DNA from: Terriglobales bacterium
GTDB lineage: Bacteria > Acidobacteriota > Terriglobia > Bryobacterales > Bryobacteraceae
NCBI GenBank assembly: GCA_027485675.1
Contig: JAIXQP010000024.1
Coordinates: 1-64,000, forward strand
Reading direction: 5' to 3'
Length of the DNA stretch: 64,000 nt
The notes beneath the pieces were generated by a model that saw nothing but the letters and a program-made list of their open reading frames with translations, was not told the origin of the DNA and searched no databases. Shown here piece after piece: positions 49,058 to 56,239 of this stretch. The stretch's first letter is position 1; every line of letters begins with the position of its first letter. The position numbers and the translations under genes are program-made.

Positions 49058-49740
49058 GCACCCTCACCTTCGTCCGCCACGGCCAGGCCGGCTCCCGCGA
49101 CGTCTATGACACTCTCTCCCCCCTCGGCCGCCAACAAGCCTCCCGCCTCGGTGAGTACCTCGCCACGCAATTCCATCCCTGCGACCTCTTCCTCTCCGGC
49201 GCGCTTGAACGCCAGCAACTGACCGCCGCGCTCCTCCGCGCCGCCTGTCCCAGCCTCCCAGCGCCCACAGTCCTCCCCGCCTGGAACGAGTTCGATCTCG
49301 ACGCCGTCTATCGCTCCCTCGCGCCCCAACTCGCCGCCGTCGACCCCGTCTTCGCCGACGCCTACAACAAACTCCGCGCCGAATCCGCCGACCCGGCCAA
49401 CCCCGTCCACCGCCGCTGGACCCACGCCGATATCGCCGTCATCCGCGCCTGGGTCGAAGGCCGCTTCCCCTCGGAAGCCGAAACCTGGGAAGCCTTCCGA
49501 ACCCGCATCCGCCAGGCCTTCGCCGCCCTTCCCGATGGCCACATCCTCATCTCCACCTCCGCCACCCCCATCGCTCTCTGCGTCAGCTTCGCCCTCGAAG
49601 CCCCCAATCCTTTCCGCTTCGCCGGAGCTCTCTACAACGCTTCGCTCACTACCTTTCGTCGCCACGACGGCCAAACCCATCTCCACACGTTCAACAACAC
49701 CCCGCACCTCCCCGAACCCGACTGGCGCACCCACCGATGA
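49054..49740 (+). CDS. Histidine phosphatase family protein
   Basis: This 228-residue protein has the phosphoglycerate-mutase-like core: TFVRHGQA with catalytic His9, [16 protein letters not shown], the second basic residue region [17 protein letters not shown], and a late [14 protein letters not shown]. The usual late histidine of the family seems replaced by the TSATP segment, so activity may be reduced. It sits between an APH-like kinase and an acyl-CoA dehydrogenase, overlapping both by 4 bases, so it may act on a phosphorylated acyl intermediate or prevent its build-up. Confidence 0.85.
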   Translation: MSTLTFVRHGQAGSRDVYDTLSPLGRQQASRLGEYLATQFHPCDLFLSGALERQQLTAALLRAACPSLPAPTVLPAWNEFDLDAVYRSLAPQLAAVDPVFADAYNKLRAESADPANPVHRRWTHADIAVIRAWVEGRFPSEAETWEAFRTRIRQAFAALPDGHILISTSATPIALCVSFALEAPNPFRFAGALYNASLTTFRRHDGQTHLHTFNNTPHLPEPDWRTHR

Positions 49741-50900
49741 ACTTCTCTCCCACTCCCCAATCGCTCGCCTGGCAAGTCCGCCTCCAAGCCTTCATGGACG
49801 AGCACATCTACCCGCTCGAACCCACCTACGCCCCGGACCATCTCCCCGCGCTCCAAGCCCACGCCCGCGCCGCCGGCCTCTGGAACCTGTTCCTTCCTGA
49901 ACTCGGTCTCTCCAATCTCGAATACGCCCCGCTCTGCGAGATCATGGGCCGCGTCCCCTGGGCCCCCGAAGTCTTCAACTGCTCCCCGCCCGACACCGGC
50001 AACATGGAGGTCCTCGCCCGCTACGGCACCCCCGCCCAGAAGGCCGCCTGGCTCACCCCCCTCCTCAACGCCGAAATCCGCTCCGTCTTCTGCATGACCG
50101 AACCCGCGGTCGCCTCCTCCGACGCCACCAACATCGCCGCCACCATCGTCCGCGACGGCGACTCCTACCTCCTCAACGGCCGCAAATGGTGGACCACCGG
50201 CGCCGGCGACCCCCGCGCCAAACTCGCCATCTTCATGGGCAAGTCCAATCCGGAAGCCCCCCGCCATCAGCAGCAGTCCATGATCCTCGTCCCGCTCGAT
50301 ACCCCCGGCGTCAAGATCGAGCGGCTCCTCTCCGTCTACGGCTACGACCATCTCCCCCACGGCCACGGCGAGCTCTCCTTCACGAATGTCCGCGTCCCCG
50401 CCGAAAACCTGCTCCTCGGCGAAGGCCGCGGCTTTGAAATCGCGCAAGGCCGCCTCGGCCCTGGCCGCATCCACCATTGCATGCGCCTGCTCGGCGTCGC
50501 CGAACGCGCTCTCGAGTATCTCTGCCGCCGCGCCAAATCCCGCGTCGCCTTCGGCCGCCCGCTCTCTGAAATGGGCTCGCTCCGCGCTGAAATCGCCCAC
50601 TCCCGCATCGAGATCGAACAGGCCCGCCTGCTCACCCTAAAAGCCGCGTACCTGATGGACACCGTCGGCAACAAGGCCGCCCGCACGGAGATCGCCGCCA
50701 TCAAAGTCGTCGCTCCCAACGTCGCCCTTCGCGTTCTGGACCGTGCGATTCAAGTCCACGGCGGCGCCGGTGTTGGTCCCGACTTCCCGCTCGCCGCCTG
50801 GTGGGCCAACGCCCGGACCCTCCGCCTCGCGGACGGCCCGGACGAAGTGCACCTCGAAAGCATCGCCAAGTGGGAACTCGGCCGCACTACCGAACGATAA
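49737..50900 (+). CDS. Acyl-CoA dehydrogenase
   Basis: This 387-residue protein has the ACAD layout: [34 protein letters not shown]-binding [75 protein letters not shown]. It matches the ACAD10/11-type group linked to APH-like kinases. It may remove phosphate and water from a 4-phosphoacyl-CoA rather than do simple dehydrogenation; this is inferred from the ACAD11/LvaC precedent. It is last in the coupled trio and overlaps the glycine-zipper gene on the other strand by 14 bases. Confidence 0.92.
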   Translation: MNFSPTPQSLAWQVRLQAFMDEHIYPLEPTYAPDHLPALQAHARAAGLWNLFLPELGLSNLEYAPLCEIMGRVPWAPEVFNCSPPDTGNMEVLARYGTPAQKAAWLTPLLNAEIRSVFCMTEPAVASSDATNIAATIVRDGDSYLLNGRKWWTTGAGDPRAKLAIFMGKSNPEAPRHQQQSMILVPLDTPGVKIERLLSVYGYDHLPHGHGELSFTNVRVPAENLLLGEGRGFEIAQGRLGPGRIHHCMRLLGVAERALEYLCRRAKSRVAFGRPLSEMGSLRAEIAHSRIEIEQARLLTLKAAYLMDTVGNKAARTEIAAIKVVAPNVALRVLDRAIQVHGGAGVGPDFPLAAWWANARTLRLADGPDEVHLESIAKWELGRTTER

Positions 50901-51432
50901 ACGACATCGGCGTTTCCGAGGGAATCTCCACCTTCGGCCCGCTCATCATCGCCACGCCCGCACCCGCTCCGGCGCCCACACCCGCGCCGATGGCCGCGCC
51001 CTTGCCGCCGCCCGCAATCGCCCCGATCGCCGCGCCAATGCCCGCGCCCACGCCGGTCTTGATCGCCGAGCTCTTCCCCTTGCCGCCGCTTTCGGTCGTG
51101 CTGTTCTCCGTGTTCACGGTGAGCGTCCGGCGGGCTGCCCGCACGCTCACCAGCGTCACCACCAGCTCCGCGTTGCCCTTCAGCTTCCCGGCTTTCTTGT
51201 TCTCCACTACCTGCAACTGCGCCTCGGCGCCTTTCGCCGCCACCACGCGCCCGTTCACGAGCAAGTCCTGGTCCAGCGAAGCCCGGTAGTTCCGGCCCAC
51301 CTGCGCCTCCTTCGATTCAATCCTGTCAATGGTCCGGACGTTGATCACCGTACCGGCCGGAATCCGCTGCGCCAACGCGCTCGCCGCCGTCACGCAAAAC
51401 AAAAAAAGTGCTGTCATCCATGGGTTCTTCAT
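50887..51432 (-). CDS. Secreted glycine-zipper protein
   Basis: This 181-residue protein has a signal peptide (1-22, [15 protein letters not shown]), a beta-rich middle ([38 protein letters not shown]) and a long glycine-zipper stretch ([33 protein letters not shown]) that probably forms membrane-spanning helices or oligomers. It ends with [16 protein letters not shown]. Function unknown; similar proteins occur widely in Acidobacteria. The ATG at 51432 is preferred to an in-frame TTG at 51459. It is 30 bases downstream of the SDR gene. Confidence 0.8.
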   Translation of the reverse strand: MKNPWMTALFLFCVTAASALAQRIPAGTVINVRTIDRIESKEAQVGRNYRASLDQDLLVNGRVVAAKGAEAQLQVVENKKAGKLKGNAELVVTLVSVRAARRTLTVNTENSTTESGGKGKSSAIKTGVGAGIGAAIGAIAGGGKGAAIGAGVGAGAGAGVAMMSGPKVEIPSETPMSFIVR

Positions 51433-51462
51433 AACTATCCGATCCTCCTCGGCTTCCAATCG

Positions 51463-52269
51463 TTACACGAACAGATCATCGAACAACGGTTGCTCCGGGT
51501 CAACGGCGTACCCCGAAAAGTCGGTCACCCCGGCCTCCCGCAGCACGGTTTCATCGAGCAGAAACTCCCCCGTCCGCCTGCCCGTCAGCACATGCCAAGC
51601 CGCATCGGCCACCACCTCCGGCTTCCGCGCCCGGTCCACTGGCGCCCCCGGAATCACCTGCAGCGCCGCCGTAGCGATTATGGTCCGCGGCCACAGCGCG
51701 TTCACCCCAATCCCCCAGGGCCGAAACTCCTCCGCCATCCCTAGCACGCAAAGGCTCATCCCGTATTTGGCTATCGAATACGCCACATGCGGCCCGAACC
51801 ATCGCGGCTGCAAATCCAAGGGCGGCGAAATCATCAGCACTTGCGGATTCTCCGCCCGCCGCAGATGCGGCAGGCACGCCTGCGTGCACAAGAACGTCCC
51901 CCGCGTGTTCACCCCCATCATCAGGTCGAACCGCTTCATCGGCGTCTCCGCCGTCCCTGTCAGGCTGATCGCGCTCGCGTTATTGACGAGGATGTCGATC
52001 CCGCCGAACTCGGCCACCGCCGCCGCCACGGCTCCCCGCACCTGCTCCTCATCGCGGATATCCACGGCCAACGCCAGCGCCCGGCCCCCGGCCGCGCGGA
52101 TCTCCTCCGCGGCCGTGTAGATCGTCCCCGGCAGCTTCGGATGCGGCGCCGTCGTCTTGGCGGCCACCACGATGTTTGCCCCGTCCCGCGCTGCCCGCAG
52201 CGCAATCGCCAGGCCAATGCCCCGGCTCGCCCCCGTAATGAACAATGTCTTCCCGCGTAGGTCTGGCAT
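51463..52269 (-). CDS. SDR family NAD(P)-dependent oxidoreductase (HSDL2-like)
   Basis: This 268-residue classical short-chain dehydrogenase has cofactor motif TGASRGIG (12-19), AVDIRDEEQV, LVNNASAI, and the active site with PPLDLQPRWFGPHVAYSIAKYG, where Tyr and Lys of YxxxK are present (YSIAK). It is closest to hydroxysteroid-dehydrogenase-like 2/SDR proteins that act on acyl or lipid substrates; the substrate is unknown. A decayed, internally deleted second copy lies about 2.2 kb away at 54441-54571. Confidence 0.9.
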   Translation of the reverse strand: MPDLRGKTLFITGASRGIGLAIALRAARDGANIVVAAKTTAPHPKLPGTIYTAAEEIRAAGGRALALAVDIRDEEQVRGAVAAAVAEFGGIDILVNNASAISLTGTAETPMKRFDLMMGVNTRGTFLCTQACLPHLRRAENPQVLMISPPLDLQPRWFGPHVAYSIAKYGMSLCVLGMAEEFRPWGIGVNALWPRTIIATAALQVIPGAPVDRARKPEVVADAAWHVLTGRRTGEFLLDETVLREAGVTDFSGYAVDPEQPLFDDLFV

Positions 52270-52296
52270 TCGCCTATCCTACTTCGGGTCAAAGGT

Positions 52297-52326
52297 CTGC
52301 GCATGGGCACTGGGGCCCATGCGCAG
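52297..52326. repeat. Perfect 12-bp inverted repeat
   Basis: CTGCGCATGGGC (52297-52308) pairs with GCCCATGCGCAG (52315-52326) across a 6-base loop, just upstream of the SDR gene and downstream of the cytochrome gene. There is no T-run on either side, so it is not a classic terminator. Its symmetry would also suit a regulator site. Confidence 0.75.
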
Positions 52327-52381
52327 GCAACGGCCAACTGCGTTAGGCTTTTATCTGGGTCCCTTTTAGAGGGTGGAAGAT

Positions 52382-52425
52382 GAGACGAAAGAGATCACTC
52401 CAGGGAAGGGCGTCTCTTTCGTCTC
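52382..52425. repeat. Perfect 13-bp inverted repeat
   Basis: GAGACGAAAGAGA (52382-52394) pairs with TCTCTTTCGTCTC (52413-52425) across an 18-base loop, 31 bases after the cytochrome c' stop. It may be a Rho-assisted stop or a processing stem for the cytochrome transcript; there is no U-run. Confidence 0.75.
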
Positions 52426-52455
52426 GGCCCAAGGCGTCGCACCGCCGCAAACTCG

Positions 52456-52857
52456 TTACTTGATCTTGTAGGTCCCGTCCTCGAGCTTCTCGCGATGCGC
52501 CGCGTGGCAGCCCTTGCAAGTTGCCGCCGCCTTGCCGAACGCCGCTTTCGCCGCATCCGCGTCTTTGGCTGCCGCCGCCGCGCTCAGCGCCTTGGCCGCC
52601 GCGCCGCCGTCCTTGCTCCACTGAATCGCGTCCGCCGTCCCGCGCTCGGTCCAGAACTTCTCGCTCGTCGCGAAAACCGCTTCCATCTTCTTGGCGCCGG
52701 CGGCCACGTCGTCAAACGCCCCGGCCGCAATCGACTTGTTCAGCGGGCCGAATGTCGCTCCGGCCGCTTTCATCGACTTCTCGAATTCCTCATGATTGTC
52801 CGCGAACAATCCGGTCGCGCCCAGCGCGATCACTGCCAATACCAGAACACGCTTCAT
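52456..52857 (-). CDS. Cytochrome c' (class II c-type cytochrome)
   Basis: This 133-residue protein has a signal peptide (1-19) and a four-helix pattern with the haem attachment site CKGCHAAHR near the C-terminus, as in cytochrome c' and c-556. The haem is probably bound in the periplasm by CKGCH. Such proteins bind NO or act in electron transfer. The ATG at 52857 follows GGAGA with good spacing. The gene stands alone, followed by two strong inverted repeats. Confidence 0.9.
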   Translation of the reverse strand: MKRVLVLAVIALGATGLFADNHEEFEKSMKAAGATFGPLNKSIAAGAFDDVAAGAKKMEAVFATSEKFWTERGTADAIQWSKDGGAAAKALSAAAAAKDADAAKAAFGKAAATCKGCHAAHREKLEDGTYKIK

Positions 52858-52969
52858 ATCGATCTCCATATACTGCCGCCACCCCGTTCCCGGCGTGGGC
52901 TAATGAGTTATCGTCTTCGCCGCAACCAGCGAAGGCAGGAAGCAACATCCCGCTCGAGCGATCTAGAAA

Positions 52970-53356
52970 CTACGCCGCCGGTGGCGGCCGCTCGAATAAC
53001 TCGTATTGCAGTGCATGGGAAACCGGCGCCTCAGCGGCAGGAGTCTCCACCCATTCGGGAGCGTCCAGCTGTGCGGCGACCAACGGCTCCGGCGTGGCGC
53101 CGCTCGTCAACTCCAGCCGGCCAAACGGGACCAGCCCGCAGCTTCCGCCGCACCCGCTCTTGTCGCTTTGAATCCCGCGCGGCGTCCGTTTGCAGCAAGC
53201 GTGAGCCTTCTTCCGCGTGCAGCACTTCTCCACGCATTCGCCGGTCTGCCCCAGCGCAATCGCCAGCGGTGCACCTACCGATGCCGCGAAACACAGCAGC
53301 AGCAGCGCGCCCAAGGCACTCCTCAACCGGCCGATGCTGCAAAACACAAGCTCCAC
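52970..53356 (-). CDS. Small Cys-rich secreted protein
   Basis: This 128-residue protein has a hydrophobic segment (about 12-35), then a Cys cluster TGECVEKCCTRKKAHACCKR and CGGSCGL, and a Pro/Glu-rich tail (PEWVETPAAEAP). Metal binding or disulfide structure is possible. I do not recognise a family. Codon usage and the clean signal segment support it as a real gene; the next gene upstream is a methyltransferase 43 bases away on the same strand. Confidence 0.6.
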   Translation of the reverse strand: MELVFCSIGRLRSALGALLLLCFAASVGAPLAIALGQTGECVEKCCTRKKAHACCKRTPRGIQSDKSGCGGSCGLVPFGRLELTSGATPEPLVAAQLDAPEWVETPAAEAPVSHALQYELFERPPPAA

Positions 53357-53399
53357 GGTACCAGTCTAAGAATAGCCGATTCCAGCCCGGCCCTGCTGA

Positions 53400-54380
53400 C
53401 TACCCCCGCGCCACCCCCAAAATCGAAATCGCCGACCAGCCCACCGCCCGGAAGCCCAGCACGAAGGGCCCCCCCACCCGGCTCTTCCACCGCCACCGCG
53501 CCATCGCCACTCCCAACGGCGGCAGCGCCCCCGCCTCCGGCAGCAGCGCGTCCGCCTGCGTCAGGCTCCGCCCCGCCCATCGAGTCTTCAAGATTCCTCG
53601 CAGCCCCACCTGCGCGAACTCCCGCCCGTCCGGTGCCGGATACTCGGTCCTGACGTCCCGGTAACCCACCTGCCGCAACGCCCGCTCTAAACTCTCCCGC
53701 GTCCACCGTGTCAAATGGTTCGGCGGCAAATCCGCCAGGTCCCGCTCTCCGCCCAACCGCGTCCAACGCTTCGGACTCGGCACGGAAATCACCAGCGGAG
53801 CCCCGGGAAACCGTCCCCGCAACTCGTTCAGAAACGAAACCGGATCCGGCAGATGCTCCAGCACCTCAAACAGCGTCACCGCCCGCGGCTCCGGCCAATC
53901 CGCCGGATAGGCATCCACGTTCGCTGTCGCACACCGAAACCCCTTCTCCCGCAGCACGGCCACGTTCTGCTCCCCCACGTCCAACCCGTGCATTGTCCAT
54001 CCCCGCCGCCGTCCGCACTCCAAAAACCATCCCGTCCCGCAGCCGATATCCAACACCGGCGACCCCGCCGCCAACTCTCCTTCCAATACCGCCAACGCCC
54101 GCCGCTGCGCCGCGCTGATCAACCACTCGGCCTCCTCCCCCTCCGCCGACATCTCCCGCGCCCACTGCACGCTCGGTACGTACGCCGCCTCCGTCCCTTC
54201 ATCCTCCGAGTAAGCCCGCCGGTACGCCGCCTCGTCGTACCGCAGCGGATCGGCGAACTGCAGTGTGCACTGCTCGCACTCCATGCCCTGGAACTCTCCG
54301 AAACTCTCCACCTCGCGCACAAACTCTGGCGAGTGGCAAACCGGACACGGCTCTTTTGCAGTAGCGATCATCGCACCCAT
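53400..54380 (-). CDS. Class I SAM-dependent methyltransferase with N-terminal Zn finger
   Basis: This 326-residue protein begins with CPVCHSPEF and CEQCTLQFADPL, a four-Cys zinc ribbon seen in sugar C-methyltransferase-like proteins (Methyltransf_13/23 type), then SAM motif I VLDIGCGTGWFLE, and VTLFEVLEHLPDPVSFLNEL. The C-terminal end is hydrophobic and may touch the membrane. It probably methylates a sugar or lipid; substrate unknown. The start is Met1 (54380) or Met4 (54371). It lies just after the SDR remnant. Confidence 0.85.
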   Translation of the reverse strand: MGAMIATAKEPCPVCHSPEFVREVESFGEFQGMECEQCTLQFADPLRYDEAAYRRAYSEDEGTEAAYVPSVQWAREMSAEGEEAEWLISAAQRRALAVLEGELAAGSPVLDIGCGTGWFLECGRRRGWTMHGLDVGEQNVAVLREKGFRCATANVDAYPADWPEPRAVTLFEVLEHLPDPVSFLNELRGRFPGAPLVISVPSPKRWTRLGGERDLADLPPNHLTRWTRESLERALRQVGYRDVRTEYPAPDGREFAQVGLRGILKTRWAGRSLTQADALLPEAGALPPLGVAMARWRWKSRVGGPFVLGFRAVGWSAISILGVARG

Positions 54381-54440
54381 AGTCGCTACTCGCCGCCAAA
54401 ACTCTCAGCCCGATGGTCCCGGTTGGCGCTGGAATCGCAC

Positions 54441-54571
54441 CATCGCGGCTGCAAATCGAGGGGCGGCGGTACCATCAGCACCCGCGGATTCTCCGCCCGC
54501 AGCGCAATCGCCAGGCCAATTCCCCGGCTCGCCCCCGTAAGCAACAGCGTCCTCCCTGCTAAATTCGCCAT
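54441..54571 (-). pseudogene. Decayed SDR copy with internal deletion
   Basis: From MANLAGRTLLLTGASRGIG the first ~25 residues match the SDR at 51463-52269 (cofactor motif TGASRGIGLAIALRA). The frame then jumps straight to ENPRVLMVPPPLDLQPRW, which is the active-site region about 105 residues later in the intact copy. The middle is deleted, and nothing after PRW matches. The join lies at GCCCGC, present at both ends in the intact gene, so it looks like a microhomology deletion. The copied segment includes part of the leader before the start. Confidence 0.88.
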
Positions 54572-55152
54572 CCGCCTATCGCACGCCGCCACATCGCCAG
54601 CGCAACCACCGCCACGGCCACCCCCACGCCAGTCGCCGGCTCCGGCACCCCCGTTGAGTTCACGGCGTCCAACGCCACCTCATAAAGCAAAGTATTGAAT
54701 CCGGAATCGTAAAGCTGAAACGCAAACTGGTCAGGCGATTGCCCCGCCACCCCATCCGAGAGCAGCGCTAGATCAAACGCGAACTCCGTCCCCGCCGTAA
54801 ATCCCTGCGTGTAAATCGCCTGGGTGGAATAGGGCGCCTGCCCCAGCCGATCCACAATCATCGTCAGCGTTCCGCCCGGCTGCCAGATGCTCGTCGGCAA
54901 CGGTCCAATCGTGTAAAAGCCATTCACCAGATCCTGCGCCGTCGGCCCCACTCCCAGGCCTCCCCCCAGCCGGAAACGCCACAGCTCCGCCACCGTCCCC
55001 GCGGCAACTCCGCTGCTATTCAACTGAAACGCCGCCACGTACTGCGCCCCCACCGTAAACACCGAACCGTCCAGCAGCGTCGTCGAATTGTCTAACTCAA
55101 TGGTGACCGCCGGGGCCACCGAAACCAGCAAAAAGAAAGCGAATAACTTCAT
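54559..55152 (-). CDS. PEP-CTERM sorting-domain protein
   Basis: This 197-residue protein has a signal peptide (1-15), a beta-rich middle, and a C-terminal sorting tail VPEPATGVGVAVAVVALAMWRRA: PEP motif, membrane helix, basic end. Exosortase (EpsH type) cleaves such tails to place the protein on the surface or in the matrix. No exosortase gene is in the window. Its stop overlaps the SDR remnant start, and its start overlaps the lone receiver gene by ATGA. Confidence 0.85.
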   Translation of the reverse strand: MKLFAFFLLVSVAPAVTIELDNSTTLLDGSVFTVGAQYVAAFQLNSSGVAAGTVAELWRFRLGGGLGVGPTAQDLVNGFYTIGPLPTSIWQPGGTLTMIVDRLGQAPYSTQAIYTQGFTAGTEFAFDLALLSDGVAGQSPDQFAFQLYDSGFNTLLYEVALDAVNSTGVPEPATGVGVAVAVVALAMWRRAIGGWRI

Positions 55153-55508
55153 GATTGTATACTCCGTAAACTAGGAATCAACTGCGTCACGGCATGCTCC
55201 TTCCGGATATATCCGCGCACCCCCGCCAGCCATGCGTGCCGCTCCAACTCCGGATCGTCGTGCATCGTCAAAATGACCACCCGGCATCCCAACTCCTCCT
55301 GCTGCGCCGCCCGCGCCACCGAAAGCCCGTCCATTCCCGGCATCGCAATATCCAACACCGCTACATCCAGCCGCTCGGACCGCAGCAGCTCCAATGCCGT
55401 CTCTCCGTCAGCGCACTCTTCCACCACGCGCAGGTCCTCCGTCGTCGCCAGCAACTGCCGCACGCTCCGTCGAAAGCCCTCGTGATCATCGGCAAGCAGA
55501 ACCCGCAT
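55149..55508 (-). CDS. Stand-alone response-regulator receiver protein
   Basis: This 119-residue receiver (REC) domain has LLADDHE, phospho-acceptor Asp53 in VLDIAMPGMDG, Thr in VILTMHDDPE and Lys in YIRKEHAV. It lacks the HTH output domain seen in the next NarL-type regulator, which it resembles closely, so it may be a shortened paralogue. The start at 55508 (MRVLLADD) is preferred to a longer reading from 55556. It is probably phosphorylated by a histidine kinase such as the one at 56223-59033. Confidence 0.88.
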   Translation of the reverse strand: MRVLLADDHEGFRRSVRQLLATTEDLRVVEECADGETALELLRSERLDVAVLDIAMPGMDGLSVARAAQQEELGCRVVILTMHDDPELERHAWLAGVRGYIRKEHAVTQLIPSLRSIQS

Positions 55509-55582
55509 CAGCTCACTCAGTATGCCGCCGCCAACCACCCTAGGGAATAGCGACAACCCCGGATCAGCCTAAGTAGTTCTAC

Positions 55583-56239
55583 TCAATCGAGCGTCGACCG
55601 GTTCTCCAAGGCAAACCGCAGCAGCGCATGCGACCCGTGCAGCGTCAACTTCTGACAAATATTCGCCCGGTGGTTCTCCACCGTCCGCGGACTCACGAAC
55701 AGCGCCGCCGCAATCTCCTTGTTCGTCTGGTAATCGGCGATCAACTGCAGCACCCGCCGTTCGGTCGGCGTCAGCGCCGCCAGCCCCGGATTCTGCCGGG
55801 CCACTGCGCTGGCCCGCCGGTTCCGGTTCAACAGATACACCGAAATCGCCGGACTAATGAAATACTGCCCCGCCGCCACCGCCCGGATGGAGCCGGCGAT
55901 GTCCTGCACGGCGCTGTCTTTCAGAATGAAAGCCTGGACGTTCCGATTCATCGCCTCGTTGAACAGGTCCTCGTCCTTGTGCATGGTCAGGATCACGATT
56001 CCCGTCGGCAGGCTCTCCTGCTGTAACGCCTTCACCACGGCGAATCCATCCAGTTTCGGCATGTCGATGTCGAGCACGGCCACCTTCGGCTTCAGCCGCC
56101 GGATCTGCTCCAAGGCGGCGACTCCGTCCTCCGCCTCTGCCACAATCGTCAGCCCGGGTTCGGCTTCAATCACTTGTCGCAGACCGCGGCGGAACACGGG
56201 ATGGTCATCGGCAATGACAATACTAATTGGCGCGGTCAA
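55583..56239 (-). CDS. NarL/FixJ-type response regulator (LuxR HTH)
   Basis: This 218-residue protein has an N-terminal receiver (IVIADDHPVF, phospho-acceptor Asp57 in VLDIDMPKLDG, VILTMHKDED, ILKDSAV) and a C-terminal LuxR-type HTH: LTPTERRVLQLIADYQTNKEIAAALFVSPRTVENHRANI. It should control transcription when phosphorylated by the propeller kinase whose gene overlaps it by 17 bases. The target genes are unknown. Confidence 0.94.
   Translation of the reverse strand: MTAPISIVIADDHPVFRRGLRQVIEAEPGLTIVAEAEDGVAALEQIRRLKPKVAVLDIDMPKLDGFAVVKALQQESLPTGIVILTMHKDEDLFNEAMNRNVQAFILKDSAVQDIAGSIRAVAAGQYFISPAISVYLLNRNRRASAVARQNPGLAALTPTERRVLQLIADYQTNKEIAAALFVSPRTVENHRANICQKLTLHGSHALLRFALENRSTLD

Noticed and set aside
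52343-52621. Leftward frame between the SDR and the cytochrome gene
   Set aside because: It overlaps the cytochrome c' gene in another frame and crosses the inverted repeats; its composition is that of a shadow.
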